This document shows, in pieces, positions 1 to 6,914 of a DNA stretch of 8,290 bases. The notes under the pieces were generated by a model that was not told the origin of the DNA, ran no database searches, and saw only the letters and a list, made by a program, of their open reading frames with translations. This DNA comes from Bog-793 sp050010315 (lineage in GTDB: Bacteria > Actinomycetota > Acidimicrobiia > Acidimicrobiales > Bog-793): assembly GCA_050010315.1 (NCBI GenBank), contig JBEKLG010000073.1:1-8290 (forward strand). The letters are read 5' to 3'. The translations under genes and the position numbers were made by a program. Every line of letters starts with the position of its first letter. Position 1 is the stretch's first letter.

Positions 1-1
1 G

Positions 2-976
2 ACGACCGAGACCTCGGTCGGCGTCGCCCACGTCGCCGACCATCGGCTCCGCGCCCTCGCGGCGATGAGCGCCAGCCGCAAGGTCGTCGAGGCGGCAGTC
101 GAGGTGGTCGACATCGCTGGCCTCGTCGCCGGCGCCGGCTCCGGCGAGGGCCACGGGAACCGTTTCCACGCCGGGATCCGCGAGGTCGACGCGCTCTGCC
201 TGGTCCTGCGGAGCTTTGCCGACGACTCGGTCCCTGGGGAGCACGACCCACTCTCGGCGCTTGGCGTGCTCGAGCTGGAGCTCGTGCTCGCCGACCTCGC
301 CTCGCTGGAGAGCCAGCTCACGAAGCAGCAGAAGGCGGCGCGTTCGAATCCCGCCCTCGCCGGCGAATCGCGTGCGATGGAGGCGGCGCGGGACGCACTC
401 TCCGCAGGTGTGCCCCTGTACCGCTCGACGCTTTCCGAAGGTGACAGGGCCTCGCTCGCTCCTTTGTTCTTGCTCACGAACAAGCCCTTCTTCTGCGTCG
501 TCAACCTCGCGGAGGACGAGGTCGCCCGGGCCGACGACGTGCTCGGTCCGGTCGTGGCCGAGCTCGGCGGTCACGCGACGGTCCTCGGCGTGAGCGTCGA
601 GCTCGAAGCGGAGGCCCGCGAGCTCGAACCCGACGAGCGGGGTGAACTCCTCGCGGGCCTGGGGCTCGGGGAAGGGGCGCTGCCGCGGGTCGCGCGGGCG
701 CTGTTCGACGCCGTCGGACGCTGGACTTTTCTCACGACGGGGGAGAAAGAGTCGCGTGCCTGGACGTTCCGCCGAGGCGCCAAGGCGCCGGAATGCGCCG
801 GGGTGATCCACTCCGACCTCCAGCGCGGCTTCATTCGCGCCGAGGTGATCCGTTGGGACGAACTCCTCGAGATCGGCTCGTGGTCGGCGGCGAGAGCTGC
901 AGGGCGCCTCCGCCTCGAGGGCAAGGACTACGAGGTCCAGGACGGTGACACCCTCGAGATTCGCTTCAACGTCTGA
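2..976 (+). CDS. ychF: YchF/OLA1-family ribosome-binding ATPase, 5' end missing
   Basis: C-terminal nine-tenths (324 residues visible) of a YchF-type P-loop NTPase; the reading frame is open to the left edge, so the ATG at 65 is an internal Met and not the start. YchF proteins are about 360 residues, so roughly 35-40 residues including the Walker A loop lie outside. Visible are a TTETSVG stretch just after the switch I region, the G3 motif VDIAGLVAGAGSGEG (from about nt 107), an extended helical insertion (about nt 290-440), NLAEDE at the G4 position (about nt 508), where this family has NxxE rather than NKxD, and a C-terminal TGS domain with AWTF, GFIRAEV and a final EIRFNV. Family knowledge: YchF is a cytosolic ATPase that binds ribosomes and affects stress responses. 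The gene is followed by a 77-nt gap, so it may be transcribed separately from the DUF192-rsmI block. Identification is firm; the true start cannot be seen. Confidence 0.94.
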   Translation, partial: TTETSVGVAHVADHRLRALAAMSASRKVVEAAVEVVDIAGLVAGAGSGEGHGNRFHAGIREVDALCLVLRSFADDSVPGEHDPLSALGVLELELVLADLASLESQLTKQQKAARSNPALAGESRAMEAARDALSAGVPLYRSTLSEGDRASLAPLFLLTNKPFFCVVNLAEDEVARADDVLGPVVAELGGHATVLGVSVELEAEARELEPDERGELLAGLGLGEGALPRVARALFDAVGRWTFLTTGEKESRAWTFRRGAKAPECAGVIHSDLQRGFIRAEVIRWDELLEIGSWSAARAAGRLRLEGKDYEVQDGDTLEIRFNV

Positions 977-1016
977 TCGACGGCCCGGGGTGGCGAGATA
1001 GGGGACCGGTGTCGGG

Positions 1017-1038
1017 CTACCCTCCGGCGCAGGGGTAG
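1017..1038. repeat. Inverted repeat CTACCC / GGGTAG
   Basis: A perfect 6-bp inverted repeat, CTACCC (1017-1022) and GGGTAG (1033-1038), is separated by 10 nt and spans the proposed -10 and start region upstream of the DUF192 gene. It could be an operator or a hairpin at the 5' end of the transcript. Short GC-rich inverted repeats occur by chance in this DNA, so the support is modest. Confidence 0.3.
1018..1023 (+). promoter_or_regulatory. Possible -10 element (TACCCT) for the DUF192-rsmI block
   Basis: TACCCT fits the actinobacterial TAnnnT -10 pattern and lies in the 77-nt gap after ychF. Transcription would begin near 1030, giving a leader of about 24 nt that includes the SD sequence. No convincing -35 hexamer is visible about 17 nt upstream, so this is tentative. 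The element overlaps an inverted repeat (CTACCC 1017-1022 / GGGTAG 1033-1038). Confidence 0.33.
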
Positions 1039-1042
1039 GCGC

Positions 1043-1048
1043 GGGAGG
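1043..1048 (+). promoter_or_regulatory. Shine-Dalgarno site for the DUF192 gene
   Basis: GGGAGG ends 5 nt before the GTG at 1054. This is the clearest ribosome binding site in the window, and it decides the start of the small DUF192 gene. Confidence 0.65.
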
Positions 1049-1053
1049 TTGGG

Positions 1054-1383
1054 GTGGCCTGGCTGTTGCGGCGAGGTGAAGTGCTCGCGAGCATCGAGCT
1101 GGCGCGCTCCCCGGGGCGTCGCGCCGTCGGCCTGATCGGCCGGAAGCGACTCGAAGGGGGTTTCGTCATCGAGCCCTGTCGGACGATCCACTCGATCGGG
1201 GTGCGGTTCCCGATCGACGTCGCCTATCTCGACCGTTCCGGCGTCGTGATCGGCATCGCCAGGTTCCGTCCCCATCGGATCGGCCGACCGCGCCGACACG
1301 CCCATTCGGTTCTCGCGGCCGAGGCGGGAGCGTTCGAGCGATGGCGGCTCGCGATCGGGGACACCCTGGAGATCCGGGAGTGA
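1054..1383 (+). CDS. DUF192 family protein
   Basis: A 109-residue protein with a GTG start chosen because GGGAGG precedes it by 5 nt. It matches the DUF192 family as I know it: an N-terminal strand region with a typical ARSPGRRAVGLIGR segment, then the signature PCRTIHSIGVRFPIDVAYLD (about residues 42-61), equivalent to the family's Cys-x3-His...MRFPIDV core, and a C-terminal GDTLEI strand. The family has no settled biochemical role; many members carry a signal peptide or lipobox, but this one has none and looks cytoplasmic. Its stop overlaps the start of rsmI (GTGA at 1380-1383), so the two are probably co-transcribed and translationally coupled. The family assignment is good, the function unknown. 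Confidence 0.85.
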   Translation: MAWLLRRGEVLASIELARSPGRRAVGLIGRKRLEGGFVIEPCRTIHSIGVRFPIDVAYLDRSGVVIGIARFRPHRIGRPRRHAHSVLAAEAGAFERWRLAIGDTLEIRE

Positions 1384-2273
1384 CGGGCGCCGAGTCCCGC
1401 CGCGCCCGGGTGGTGCGGCGGGGCGCGCTCAGTGTCGTAGCGACGCCGATCGGCAACCTCGCCGATCTCTCCCGCCGAGCCGCCGAGGTGCTCAGCTCGG
1501 CCGGCGCGGTCTGCTGCGAGGACACGCGCCACACGGGGAGGCTGCTCGAGCTCGCCGGCGTGCCGGCGCCGAGGCTCCTCGCCCTCCACGCCCACAACGA
1601 GGTCGAGCAGATCGGCGTCGTGCTCCGCCTGCTCGCCGCAGGCACCCCGGTCGCGCTCGTCTGCGACGCCGGGACGCCGGTCATCTCGGACCCCGGAGGG
1701 CGGCTCGTCGCCGCCGTGATCGACGCCGGGTTCGACGTCACCGCCGTGCCGGGACCGTCGGCCGCGCTCAGCGCCCTCGTCGTCAGCGGCTTCGACGTCA
1801 ACCGTTTCCGCTTCGAGGGGTTCCTGCCGCGCCGCGGTGGGGAACGCCGGTCTCGCCTCGGCCAGATCGCCGCGTCGCCTTGTCCGACGGTCGTCTTCGA
1901 GGCGCCGGGACGGGTCGCGAAGACCCTCGCCGACCTGGCCGAGGCCGCCGGGCCGGATCGTCGCGTCGTCGTCGCCCGCGAGCTCACCAAGCTGCACGAG
2001 GAGGTGTACCGCGGCCGGGTCGACGAGGCGGTGGCCCGGGCGAGCGAGCGAGAGCCCCGCGGCGAGCACGTCCTCGTCGTCGACGCGGCGCCCAACCGCC
2101 GACCGCCTTCGGCGGTCGAGACCCGCCTCGCGATCGGCCGCCTCGTCGCCGCCGGCGTCGGCCTGCGGGACGCGACGACGGCGGTCGAGGTGCTGCTCGA
2201 CGTTGCCCACCGCGACGCCTACGAGGCGGCGCTGGAGATACGCGCCGCGGACGCCGATTCAAAGGCCTTGTGA
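1380..2273 (+). CDS. rsmI: 16S rRNA (cytidine-1402 2'-O)-methyltransferase RsmI
   Basis: About 297 residues, close to the usual RsmI length. RsmI uses S-adenosylmethionine to methylate the 2'-OH of C1402 of 16S rRNA, in the P site of the small subunit. The sequence shows the tetrapyrrole-methylase-type fold: VVATPIGNL near residues 19-27, CCEDTRHTGRLL, CDAGTPVISDPGG from residue 95, VPGPSA at 123-128, FEGFLPRR, and a C-terminal helical segment (LAIGRLVAAGVGLRDATTAV) typical of the family. I chose GTG 1380 because it overlaps the DUF192 stop as GTGA and has GGAG 8 nt upstream. An in-frame ATG at 1341 would run 43 nt into DUF192, and GTG codons at 1410 and 1413 lie nearer the conserved domain and remain possible. 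Product assignment is very secure; the start is moderately so. Confidence 0.95.
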   Translation: MTGAESRRARVVRRGALSVVATPIGNLADLSRRAAEVLSSAGAVCCEDTRHTGRLLELAGVPAPRLLALHAHNEVEQIGVVLRLLAAGTPVALVCDAGTPVISDPGGRLVAAVIDAGFDVTAVPGPSAALSALVVSGFDVNRFRFEGFLPRRGGERRSRLGQIAASPCPTVVFEAPGRVAKTLADLAEAAGPDRRVVVARELTKLHEEVYRGRVDEAVARASEREPRGEHVLVVDAAPNRRPPSAVETRLAIGRLVAAGVGLRDATTAVEVLLDVAHRDAYEAALEIRAADADSKAL

Positions 2274-2322
2274 GCCGTGCGGGACGTCGATCGCGTCTTC
2301 GAGGCGAGCCGCGGCCGGCCGG

Positions 2323-2328
2323 TACGCT
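2323..2328 (+). promoter_or_regulatory. -10 element (TACGCT) for leaderless metG transcription
   Basis: TACGCT lies in the 61-nt gap between rsmI and metG. Exactly 6 nt separate it from the GTG of metG at 2335, so transcription would begin at or beside the start codon. This TAnnnT-(6-7 nt)-GTG arrangement is the known signature of leaderless transcripts in actinobacteria. No good SD exists: the only GAGG (2329-2332) ends 2 nt from the GTG, too close to work. No clear -35 hexamer is seen. Confidence 0.5.
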
Positions 2329-2334
2329 GAGGCC

Positions 2335-3897
2335 GTGGCCAAGCCGTTCTTCGTCACCACGCCGATCTACTACGTCACCGACCGGCCCCACCTCGGCACC
2401 GCCTACACGACGATCGTCGCCGACGCGATGGCGCGCTGGCACCGGCTCATCGGCGACGACGTGTTCTTCTTGACCGGCGTCGACGAGCACGGCCTGAAAG
2501 TCGCCCGGGCTGCCGAGTCCCAGGAGATGGACCCGCAGGCGTTCGTCGACGCAATGAGCGCCCATTTCGAGACGGCATGGCGCGCCCTCGACATCTCCAA
2601 CGACGACTTCATCCGCACGACCGAGCCGCGCCACGCCAAGGCCGTGCAACGCTTCGTCCAGGCGATCTACGACAACGGGTTCATCCACAAGGGCAACTAC
2701 ACCGGCTGGTACTGCGTTGCCTGCGAGGCGTACTACGCTGCCGGCGGGCTCGCGCCCGGAGAGCTCTGCCCGGTCCACGGCAAGCCCGTGGAGTGGCTGA
2801 CCGAGGAGAACTACTTCTTCGAGCTGTCTTCCTTCGCCGGGCGTCTTACCGACTGGTACGCGTCCGCTCCCGCCGCGGTCATCCCCGAGACGCGTCGCAA
2901 CGAGGCGCTCGGGATCATCAGGCAAGGGCTCGAGGACATCTCGATCACGAGGACGGCTTTCGACTGGGGCATCCCGGTTCCCTGGGACGAGGCGCATGTC
3001 GTCTACGTCTGGTTCGACGCGCTCGTCAACTACGCCACGGCGATCGGCTACGGCGAGGACGGGGAGCGGTTCTCCCGCTGGTGGCCCGCGGTGCACCACC
3101 TGATGGCCAAGGAGATCGTGCGGTTCCACTGCGTGTGGTGGCCGGCGATGTGCATGGCCGCGGGTATCGACCCCCCGCTCCAGGTCATCGCCCACGGTTG
3201 GCTCCTCGTCGGCGGCGAGAAGATGGCGAAGTCGAGGGCGAACCAGATCGACCCGGTCGCGCTCGCGGCCGATGTCGGTGTCGACGCCCTGCGCTACCAC
3301 CTGTTGCGGGACGTCGTGCTTGGTCTCGACGGCGATATCACCTACGAGGGGCTTGTCGGCCGCTACAACGCCGACCTCGCGAACAACCTCGGCAACCTCC
3401 TCCAGAGGGTGACGGCCGTCGTGCAGTCGAAGTGCGGTGGCCTCGGGCCCGCCCCTCGCCCGGCGGGAGCGGGAAACCGTCTGGCGGGGCTGGCCGCCAC
3501 GACCGTGGGGGCGGTCCGCCGCGCCTGGGAGCAGATGGACCCCCACGAGGCGCTCGAGGTGACGTGGCAGCTCATCCACGAGACGAACGTCGAGCTCGAG
3601 CGGCGCGAACCGTGGAAGCTCCCCCCGGGTGACGAGGTCGACGGCATCCTCGGCGATGCCCTCGAGGTCCTCCGGATCGTCGCGGTCCTCGCCTCGCCGG
3701 CGATTCCGCAGACCGCCGAGACGATCTGGGGAAGGCTCGGCCTCGAGGGCGACGCCGCCACGCCGGGCCGGGCCTCGGCCACCGGCGGTGCGCTCAGCTG
3801 GGGTGGTTACCCCGGCGGACGGCCGGTCGCAAGGGCGGCTCCGCTGTTTCCGCGCCGCGAACGCAACGGCGCCCCCGCGCCGGGCGGCGCCGGGTGA
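2335..3897 (+). CDS. metG: Methionyl-tRNA synthetase
   Basis: A 520-residue class I aminoacyl-tRNA synthetase that charges tRNA-Met (initiator and elongator) with methionine using ATP in the cytosol. Features in order: ATP-binding PIYYVTDRPHLGTAY with HLGT (the HIGH motif) at residues 19-22; FFLTGVDEHG; a zinc knuckle with Cys127, Cys130, Cys145 and His148 (the CPVH form, one zinc site); WFDALVNY; GEKMAKS with the KMSKS-type loop at 296-300; then the helical anticodon-binding domain, ending in the usual PLFPR segment plus a short Gly/Ala/Pro tail. It lacks the C-terminal EMAP/Trbp111-like tRNA-binding domain of longer MetRS forms. The frame stays open far upstream inside rsmI, but the protein begins properly at GTG 2335 (VAKPFFVTTPIYY). 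Its stop overlaps the tatD start (GTGA, 3894-3897). Confidence 0.96.
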   Translation: MAKPFFVTTPIYYVTDRPHLGTAYTTIVADAMARWHRLIGDDVFFLTGVDEHGLKVARAAESQEMDPQAFVDAMSAHFETAWRALDISNDDFIRTTEPRHAKAVQRFVQAIYDNGFIHKGNYTGWYCVACEAYYAAGGLAPGELCPVHGKPVEWLTEENYFFELSSFAGRLTDWYASAPAAVIPETRRNEALGIIRQGLEDISITRTAFDWGIPVPWDEAHVVYVWFDALVNYATAIGYGEDGERFSRWWPAVHHLMAKEIVRFHCVWWPAMCMAAGIDPPLQVIAHGWLLVGGEKMAKSRANQIDPVALAADVGVDALRYHLLRDVVLGLDGDITYEGLVGRYNADLANNLGNLLQRVTAVVQSKCGGLGPAPRPAGAGNRLAGLAATTVGAVRRAWEQMDPHEALEVTWQLIHETNVELERREPWKLPPGDEVDGILGDALEVLRIVAVLASPAIPQTAETIWGRLGLEGDAATPGRASATGGALSWGGYPGGRPVARAAPLFPRRERNGAPAPGGAG

Positions 3898-4724
3898 GCG
3901 GCGGGTCGGTGCCCCGCTGGACCGACAGCCACTGCCATATCCAGGGCACCTACCTCGACGATCCCGGTGGCGTGGACGCCGTGATCACCCGGGCAGCCGA
4001 GGCCGGTGTCGATCGCCTCGTCTGCATCGGCACCGGTGACGCCGAGTCGCGCCAGGCGGCGGAACTCGCCAGCAGCGTCGTGGCGACCCACCCCACCGTT
4101 GCCGTCTGGGCGACGGTCGGGCTCCACCCGCACGAGGCGTCGCACGGCGTCGCCCCGATCGCGGCCCTGCTGGAAGAGCTGGCGCCGGCCCCCGGCCAAA
4201 AGCTCCCGGGGACGGTCGTCGCGGTCGGTGAGTGCGGGCTCGACTACCACTACGAGCACTCTCCCCGGGAGGCGCAGCGCGCGGCATTCGCCGCCCAGAT
4301 CGCCCTCGCCAAGCGTCACGGTCTCGCCCTCGTCGTCCACACCCGGGAGGCGTGGGACGACACCTTCGACATCCTCGATGCTTGTGGCCAACCCGAGAGG
4401 ACCGTCATCCACTGCTTCACCGGGGGTGCGGCGGAGGCTCGTCGCTGCCTCGACCTCGGCGCTTACCTCTCGTTCAGCGGGATCATCACGTTCAAGAACG
4501 CGAGCGCCGTCCGGGAGGCAGCAGCCCTCTGCCCGGGCGACCGCCTGCTCGTCGAGACCGACGCGCCCTTTCTCGCGCCGGTCCCCTTCCGCGGGCAGCG
4601 GAACGAACCGGCGTATGTCGCCATCGTCGGCGCGGCGCTCGCCGCGATCCGCGGCGAGGCGGTCAGCGAGCTTGCCGAAGAGACGAACGCCAACGTCGCG
4701 GCCGTCTTCTCGCTCGGCCCCTGA
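3894..4724 (+). CDS. tatD: TatD family metal-dependent hydrolase/DNase
   Basis: A 276-residue TIM-barrel amidohydrolase-like protein of the TatD family; characterised members are magnesium-dependent 3'-5' exonucleases or DNases. The expected metal ligands are visible: HxH in DSHCH (His13, His15), Glu113 in VGECGLDYHY, His149 in VVHTRE, His173 in VIHCFTGG, and Asp223 in VETDAPFLAP. GLHPHEA and FRGQRNEPAYV also match. GTG 3894 is chosen because it overlaps the metG stop as GTGA; a GTG at 3909 would cost five residues and cannot be excluded. The stop overlaps the rsmA start (TGATG, 4722-4726). The metG-tatD-rsmA order is common in bacteria and supports co-transcription. The exact substrate is not shown by sequence. 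Confidence 0.93.
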   Translation: MSGGSVPRWTDSHCHIQGTYLDDPGGVDAVITRAAEAGVDRLVCIGTGDAESRQAAELASSVVATHPTVAVWATVGLHPHEASHGVAPIAALLEELAPAPGQKLPGTVVAVGECGLDYHYEHSPREAQRAAFAAQIALAKRHGLALVVHTREAWDDTFDILDACGQPERTVIHCFTGGAAEARRCLDLGAYLSFSGIITFKNASAVREAAALCPGDRLLVETDAPFLAPVPFRGQRNEPAYVAIVGAALAAIRGEAVSELAEETNANVAAVFSLGP

Positions 4725-5599
4725 TGCGCCCGGCGGAGTACCGGCCGCTCGGACGCGGCGAGCTGCGCGCCCTGATGAGGTCGCGAGGCATCAGCCCGAA
4801 AAAGGCTCTCGGGCAGAACTTCGTCGTCGACCCGAACACCGTGGAACGCGTCGCGCGCCTCGCCCGGGTCGGGGCGGGGGACCGGGTCGTCGAGGTGGGA
4901 GCCGGCTTCGGCGCTCTGACGGTCGCGCTCGCCCGGACCGGTGCCGAGGTGACCGCCATCGAGGTCGACCACCGCCTGGTCGGCGAGGCGGCGTCGCTCG
5001 TCCCGGACACGGTCCGCCTCGTCGAGGCCGACGCGCTGAGCTGCGACTGGGGCGCGATCCTCGGGACCCGGGCTGAGCCGGCGGCGAGATGGGTGCTCGT
5101 CGCCAACCTGCCGTATTACGTGGCGACCCCGCTCGTCGTCGAGCTCCTAAAGACGGTGCCCGCCATCTTCCGGATGCTCGTCATGGTCCAGGCCGAGGTC
5201 GGGGCGCGCTTCGCCGCTTCGCCGGGGAGCCGCACCTACGGGGCGGTCAGCGTGCGCGTCGCCTACTTCGCGACGGCGCGTCTCGTCGGGCGGGTCCCGC
5301 CCGACGTCTTCTACCCGCGCGCCCGGGTCGATTCGGTCCTCGTCGCGATCGAGCGACGGGCCGAGCCCGCAGTCCGGCCCGACGTCGCCGGCTACGGCGA
5401 GGTCGACGAGCTCGTCCGCGCCGGGTTCGGTGGCCGGCGGAAGATGCTCCGCCGCTCGCTCGCCGGGCTCGTCGCGCCCGAGGCCTTCGACGCCGCGGGC
5501 ATCGACGCGCGCCTGCGCGCGGAGCAGCTCGGCGTCGTGGATTGGGGCAAGCTGGCGGGATGCCGAAGGTCGCACGCCTGCTCGCGCCCGCCAAGCTGA
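4724..5599 (+). CDS. rsmA: 16S rRNA dimethyladenosine transferase RsmA (KsgA)
   Basis: A 291-residue S-adenosylmethionine-dependent enzyme that dimethylates A1518 and A1519 in the 3'-terminal helix of 16S rRNA, a late checkpoint in small-subunit assembly. Visible motifs: KKALGQNFVVD (ALGQNF at 28-33); SAM motif I VVEVGAGFGALT (from residue 55); acidic VTAIEVD; LVEADAL; catalytic NLPYY at 128-132; MVQAEVGARF followed by PGSRTYGAVSV; PPDVFYPRARVDSV; and a C-terminal AGFGGRRKMLRRSL. ATG 4724 overlaps the tatD stop by one base (TGATG), with no strong SD, suggesting re-initiation. The last 13 codons overlap ispE in another frame, so the terminal residues (CRRSHACSRPPS) are a lineage-specific tail past the conserved domain. 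The assignment is secure. Confidence 0.95.
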   Translation: MRPAEYRPLGRGELRALMRSRGISPKKALGQNFVVDPNTVERVARLARVGAGDRVVEVGAGFGALTVALARTGAEVTAIEVDHRLVGEAASLVPDTVRLVEADALSCDWGAILGTRAEPAARWVLVANLPYYVATPLVVELLKTVPAIFRMLVMVQAEVGARFAASPGSRTYGAVSVRVAYFATARLVGRVPPDVFYPRARVDSVLVAIERRAEPAVRPDVAGYGEVDELVRAGFGGRRKMLRRSLAGLVAPEAFDAAGIDARLRAEQLGVVDWGKLAGCRRSHACSRPPS

Positions 5600-6357
5600 C
5601 CCGGTCGTTCCGCGTCACCGGGCGACGCGCCGACGGGTACCACCTCGTCGAGGCGGAGATGATCGTCCTCGATTTCGCCGACGAGCTGGAATTCAGCGAC
5701 GGCGAGGGCCTCGACGTCGTCGACGCCATCGCCTGGGTCGGTCCGGGCGAGTCGCCGGTGGCGCTCGCCGACGTGCCGGTCGCCGAGAACCTCGTCGTGC
5801 GGGCCCTCCGGCTCGCCGGCCGCACCAGCCACGTCCGGCTCGTGAAGCGGATCCCCCCGGGCGCGGGTCTCGGCGGGGGCTCGTCGGACGCCGCGGCGGT
5901 GCTCCGTTGGGCGGGCGTCAGGGATGCAGCTGCGGGCGCGCCGCTCGGCGCGGACGTCCCGTTCTGTCTGCAGGGTGGTCGCGCCATTGTGCGCGGCATC
6001 GGTGAGATCATCGAACCGCTCGTCCCGGTGGAGGTGACGGTCGTCCTGGTGGCGCCGGAATTCGGGGTGTCGACGAAAGCGGTCTACGCGGCCTTTGACG
6101 AGGTAGGAGCGCCTTTGCCCGGGTCCTCGAGCAACGACCTCGAAAAGGCGGCGATCGCAGTCGAGCCGCGGCTGGCCGGGATTCGGGATCTGCTCGCCAA
6201 GGTCTCCCGGCGGCGATCGTCGCTGGCGGGCAGCGGGGCGACCTGGTTCGTGGAATGCGAGCCGCAGGAGGCGCGGCGGATCGCGGGCGATCTGCGCGAG
6301 GCGGTCGTCGCCGAAGGGCTGCGCGCCGTGATCGAGGTCGCACACGCCGACGCTTGA
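5560..6357 (+). CDS. ispE: 4-diphosphocytidyl-2-C-methyl-D-erythritol kinase IspE
   Basis: A 265-residue GHMP-superfamily kinase that phosphorylates the 2-hydroxyl of CDP-methylerythritol with ATP in the MEP isoprenoid pathway. Visible are LLAPAKLTRSF with Lys12, GRRADGYH (21-28), the ATP-binding glycine-rich loop PPGAGLGGGSSDAA (99-112), GADVPF with catalytic-type Asp132, and the third GHMP motif AGSGAT (223-228). The protein is a little shorter than the usual 280-300 residues, mostly through a compact stretch between the ATP loop and Asp132. The first motif reads PAKLT where most IspE proteins have PAKIN. ATG 5560 is chosen because it starts just before the conserved N-terminus; an upstream start would run deep into rsmA. 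The 40-nt overlap with rsmA implies coupled translation. It is the last gene of the + strand block. Confidence 0.93.
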   Translation: MPKVARLLAPAKLTRSFRVTGRRADGYHLVEAEMIVLDFADELEFSDGEGLDVVDAIAWVGPGESPVALADVPVAENLVVRALRLAGRTSHVRLVKRIPPGAGLGGGSSDAAAVLRWAGVRDAAAGAPLGADVPFCLQGGRAIVRGIGEIIEPLVPVEVTVVLVAPEFGVSTKAVYAAFDEVGAPLPGSSSNDLEKAAIAVEPRLAGIRDLLAKVSRRRSSLAGSGATWFVECEPQEARRIAGDLREAVVAEGLRAVIEVAHADA

Positions 6358-6424
6358 GCGCACGCCGACCCCGACGGCAACGGCCGGGCCGGGAGCGCTT
6401 GTCTTGGCGAAGGGGTGAGACGAC

Positions 6425-6520
6425 CTACTTCGCGCGCCGCTGCCAACGCGTGCGCTTCAGCATCTTCTTGTGCTTCTTCTTGCGCATGCGCTTCCGACGC
6501 TTCTTGATGAGCGATCCCAT
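6425..6520 (-). CDS. Small basic ribosomal protein bS22 (AURKAIP1/COX24-type)
   Basis: A 31-residue protein beginning MGSLIKKRRKRMRKKKHKKM and ending in LKRTRWQRRAK; 18 of 31 residues are Lys or Arg. It closely matches the tiny actinobacterial 30S protein called bS22 (mycobacterial-type sequences run MGSVIKKRRKRMAKKKHRK...), a member of the COX24/AURKAIP1 domain family related to mitochondrial ribosomal protein mS38. In mycobacterial ribosomes it sits on 16S rRNA near the decoding centre. The frame can be extended upstream to 6628, but the conserved start is the ATG at 6518-6520. The stop is TAG at 6425-6427. It faces ispE convergently across 67 bp. No SD is visible; a -10-like TAACGT lies 10 nt upstream of the ATG, so the leader is probably very short or absent. 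Confidence 0.9.
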   Translation of the reverse strand: MGSLIKKRRKRMRKKKHKKMLKRTRWQRRAK

Positions 6521-6530
6521 GGCTTCGCAG

Positions 6531-6536
6531 ACGTTA
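6531..6536 (-). promoter_or_regulatory. Possible -10 element (TAACGT) for the bS22 gene
   Basis: Read on the minus strand, TAACGT matches TAnnnT and ends 10 nt before the bS22 ATG, implying a leader of only a few nucleotides. A TGGACG hexamer (4 of 6 matches to TTGACA) sits upstream with a long 19-nt spacer. The gene has no SD, which agrees with near-leaderless expression. The evidence is pattern-based only. Confidence 0.38.
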
Positions 6537-6914
6537 GCTGATGGCGACCGGCCGGCGTCCACTGCAGACCCCCTGACCGGTCTCGGGGCGTGGGATCGGT
6601 GGGGCCGACGGGTCCTCCTGGGGCGCACGGCATCGAGGGGGGTAAGTGTCGTGGGCTCGACGGCCTTCCGTGGTCGCCTCTAGCGACCGCGCCGGCGCGG
6701 CGATCGTGTTCGCCAGACCTGACGGCCACCATCCGGTCGGTGACCCGACCGCGAGAGCGTCCCGGGGCGCGATCTGAGAAAAGTGGCGGCCGTCCAGGCG
6801 GGAATCGTCGGCGGGACGAGGGTCTGGCTGGCGGTCTGCCCGGAAGGGGGCTTCGCCGACGAGGCGTCGTCACGCTGACCGTACGAAGCCCGGCGGTCTC
6901 GCCTTCCCCGCGTC

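Noticed and set aside
508..530. Missing NKxD G4 motif in YchF (NLAEDE instead)
   Set aside because: This is the normal state for the YchF/OLA1 family, which prefers ATP and has an NxxE motif.
65..976. ATG 65 as the start of ychF
   Set aside because: The frame is open to the window edge, and the residues before Met (TTETSVGVAHVAD) are conserved YchF sequence, so the gene is truncated by the window.
1837..2334. Upstream extension of metG to 1837 inside rsmI
   Set aside because: The extension translates to Arg/Ser-rich shadow sequence in the rsmI coding strand; the MetRS N-terminus begins at GTG 2335.
1984..3579. 531-codon open frame antisense to rsmI and metG
   Set aside because: Its translation is Arg/Gly/Asp-rich with no family resemblance; it mirrors high-GC codon use of metG on the opposite strand.
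6687..6700. 14-bp palindrome CCGCGCCGGCGCGG
   Set aside because: Perfect but composed only of G and C; such palindromes arise readily in this composition, and its left end overlaps the neighbouring stem.
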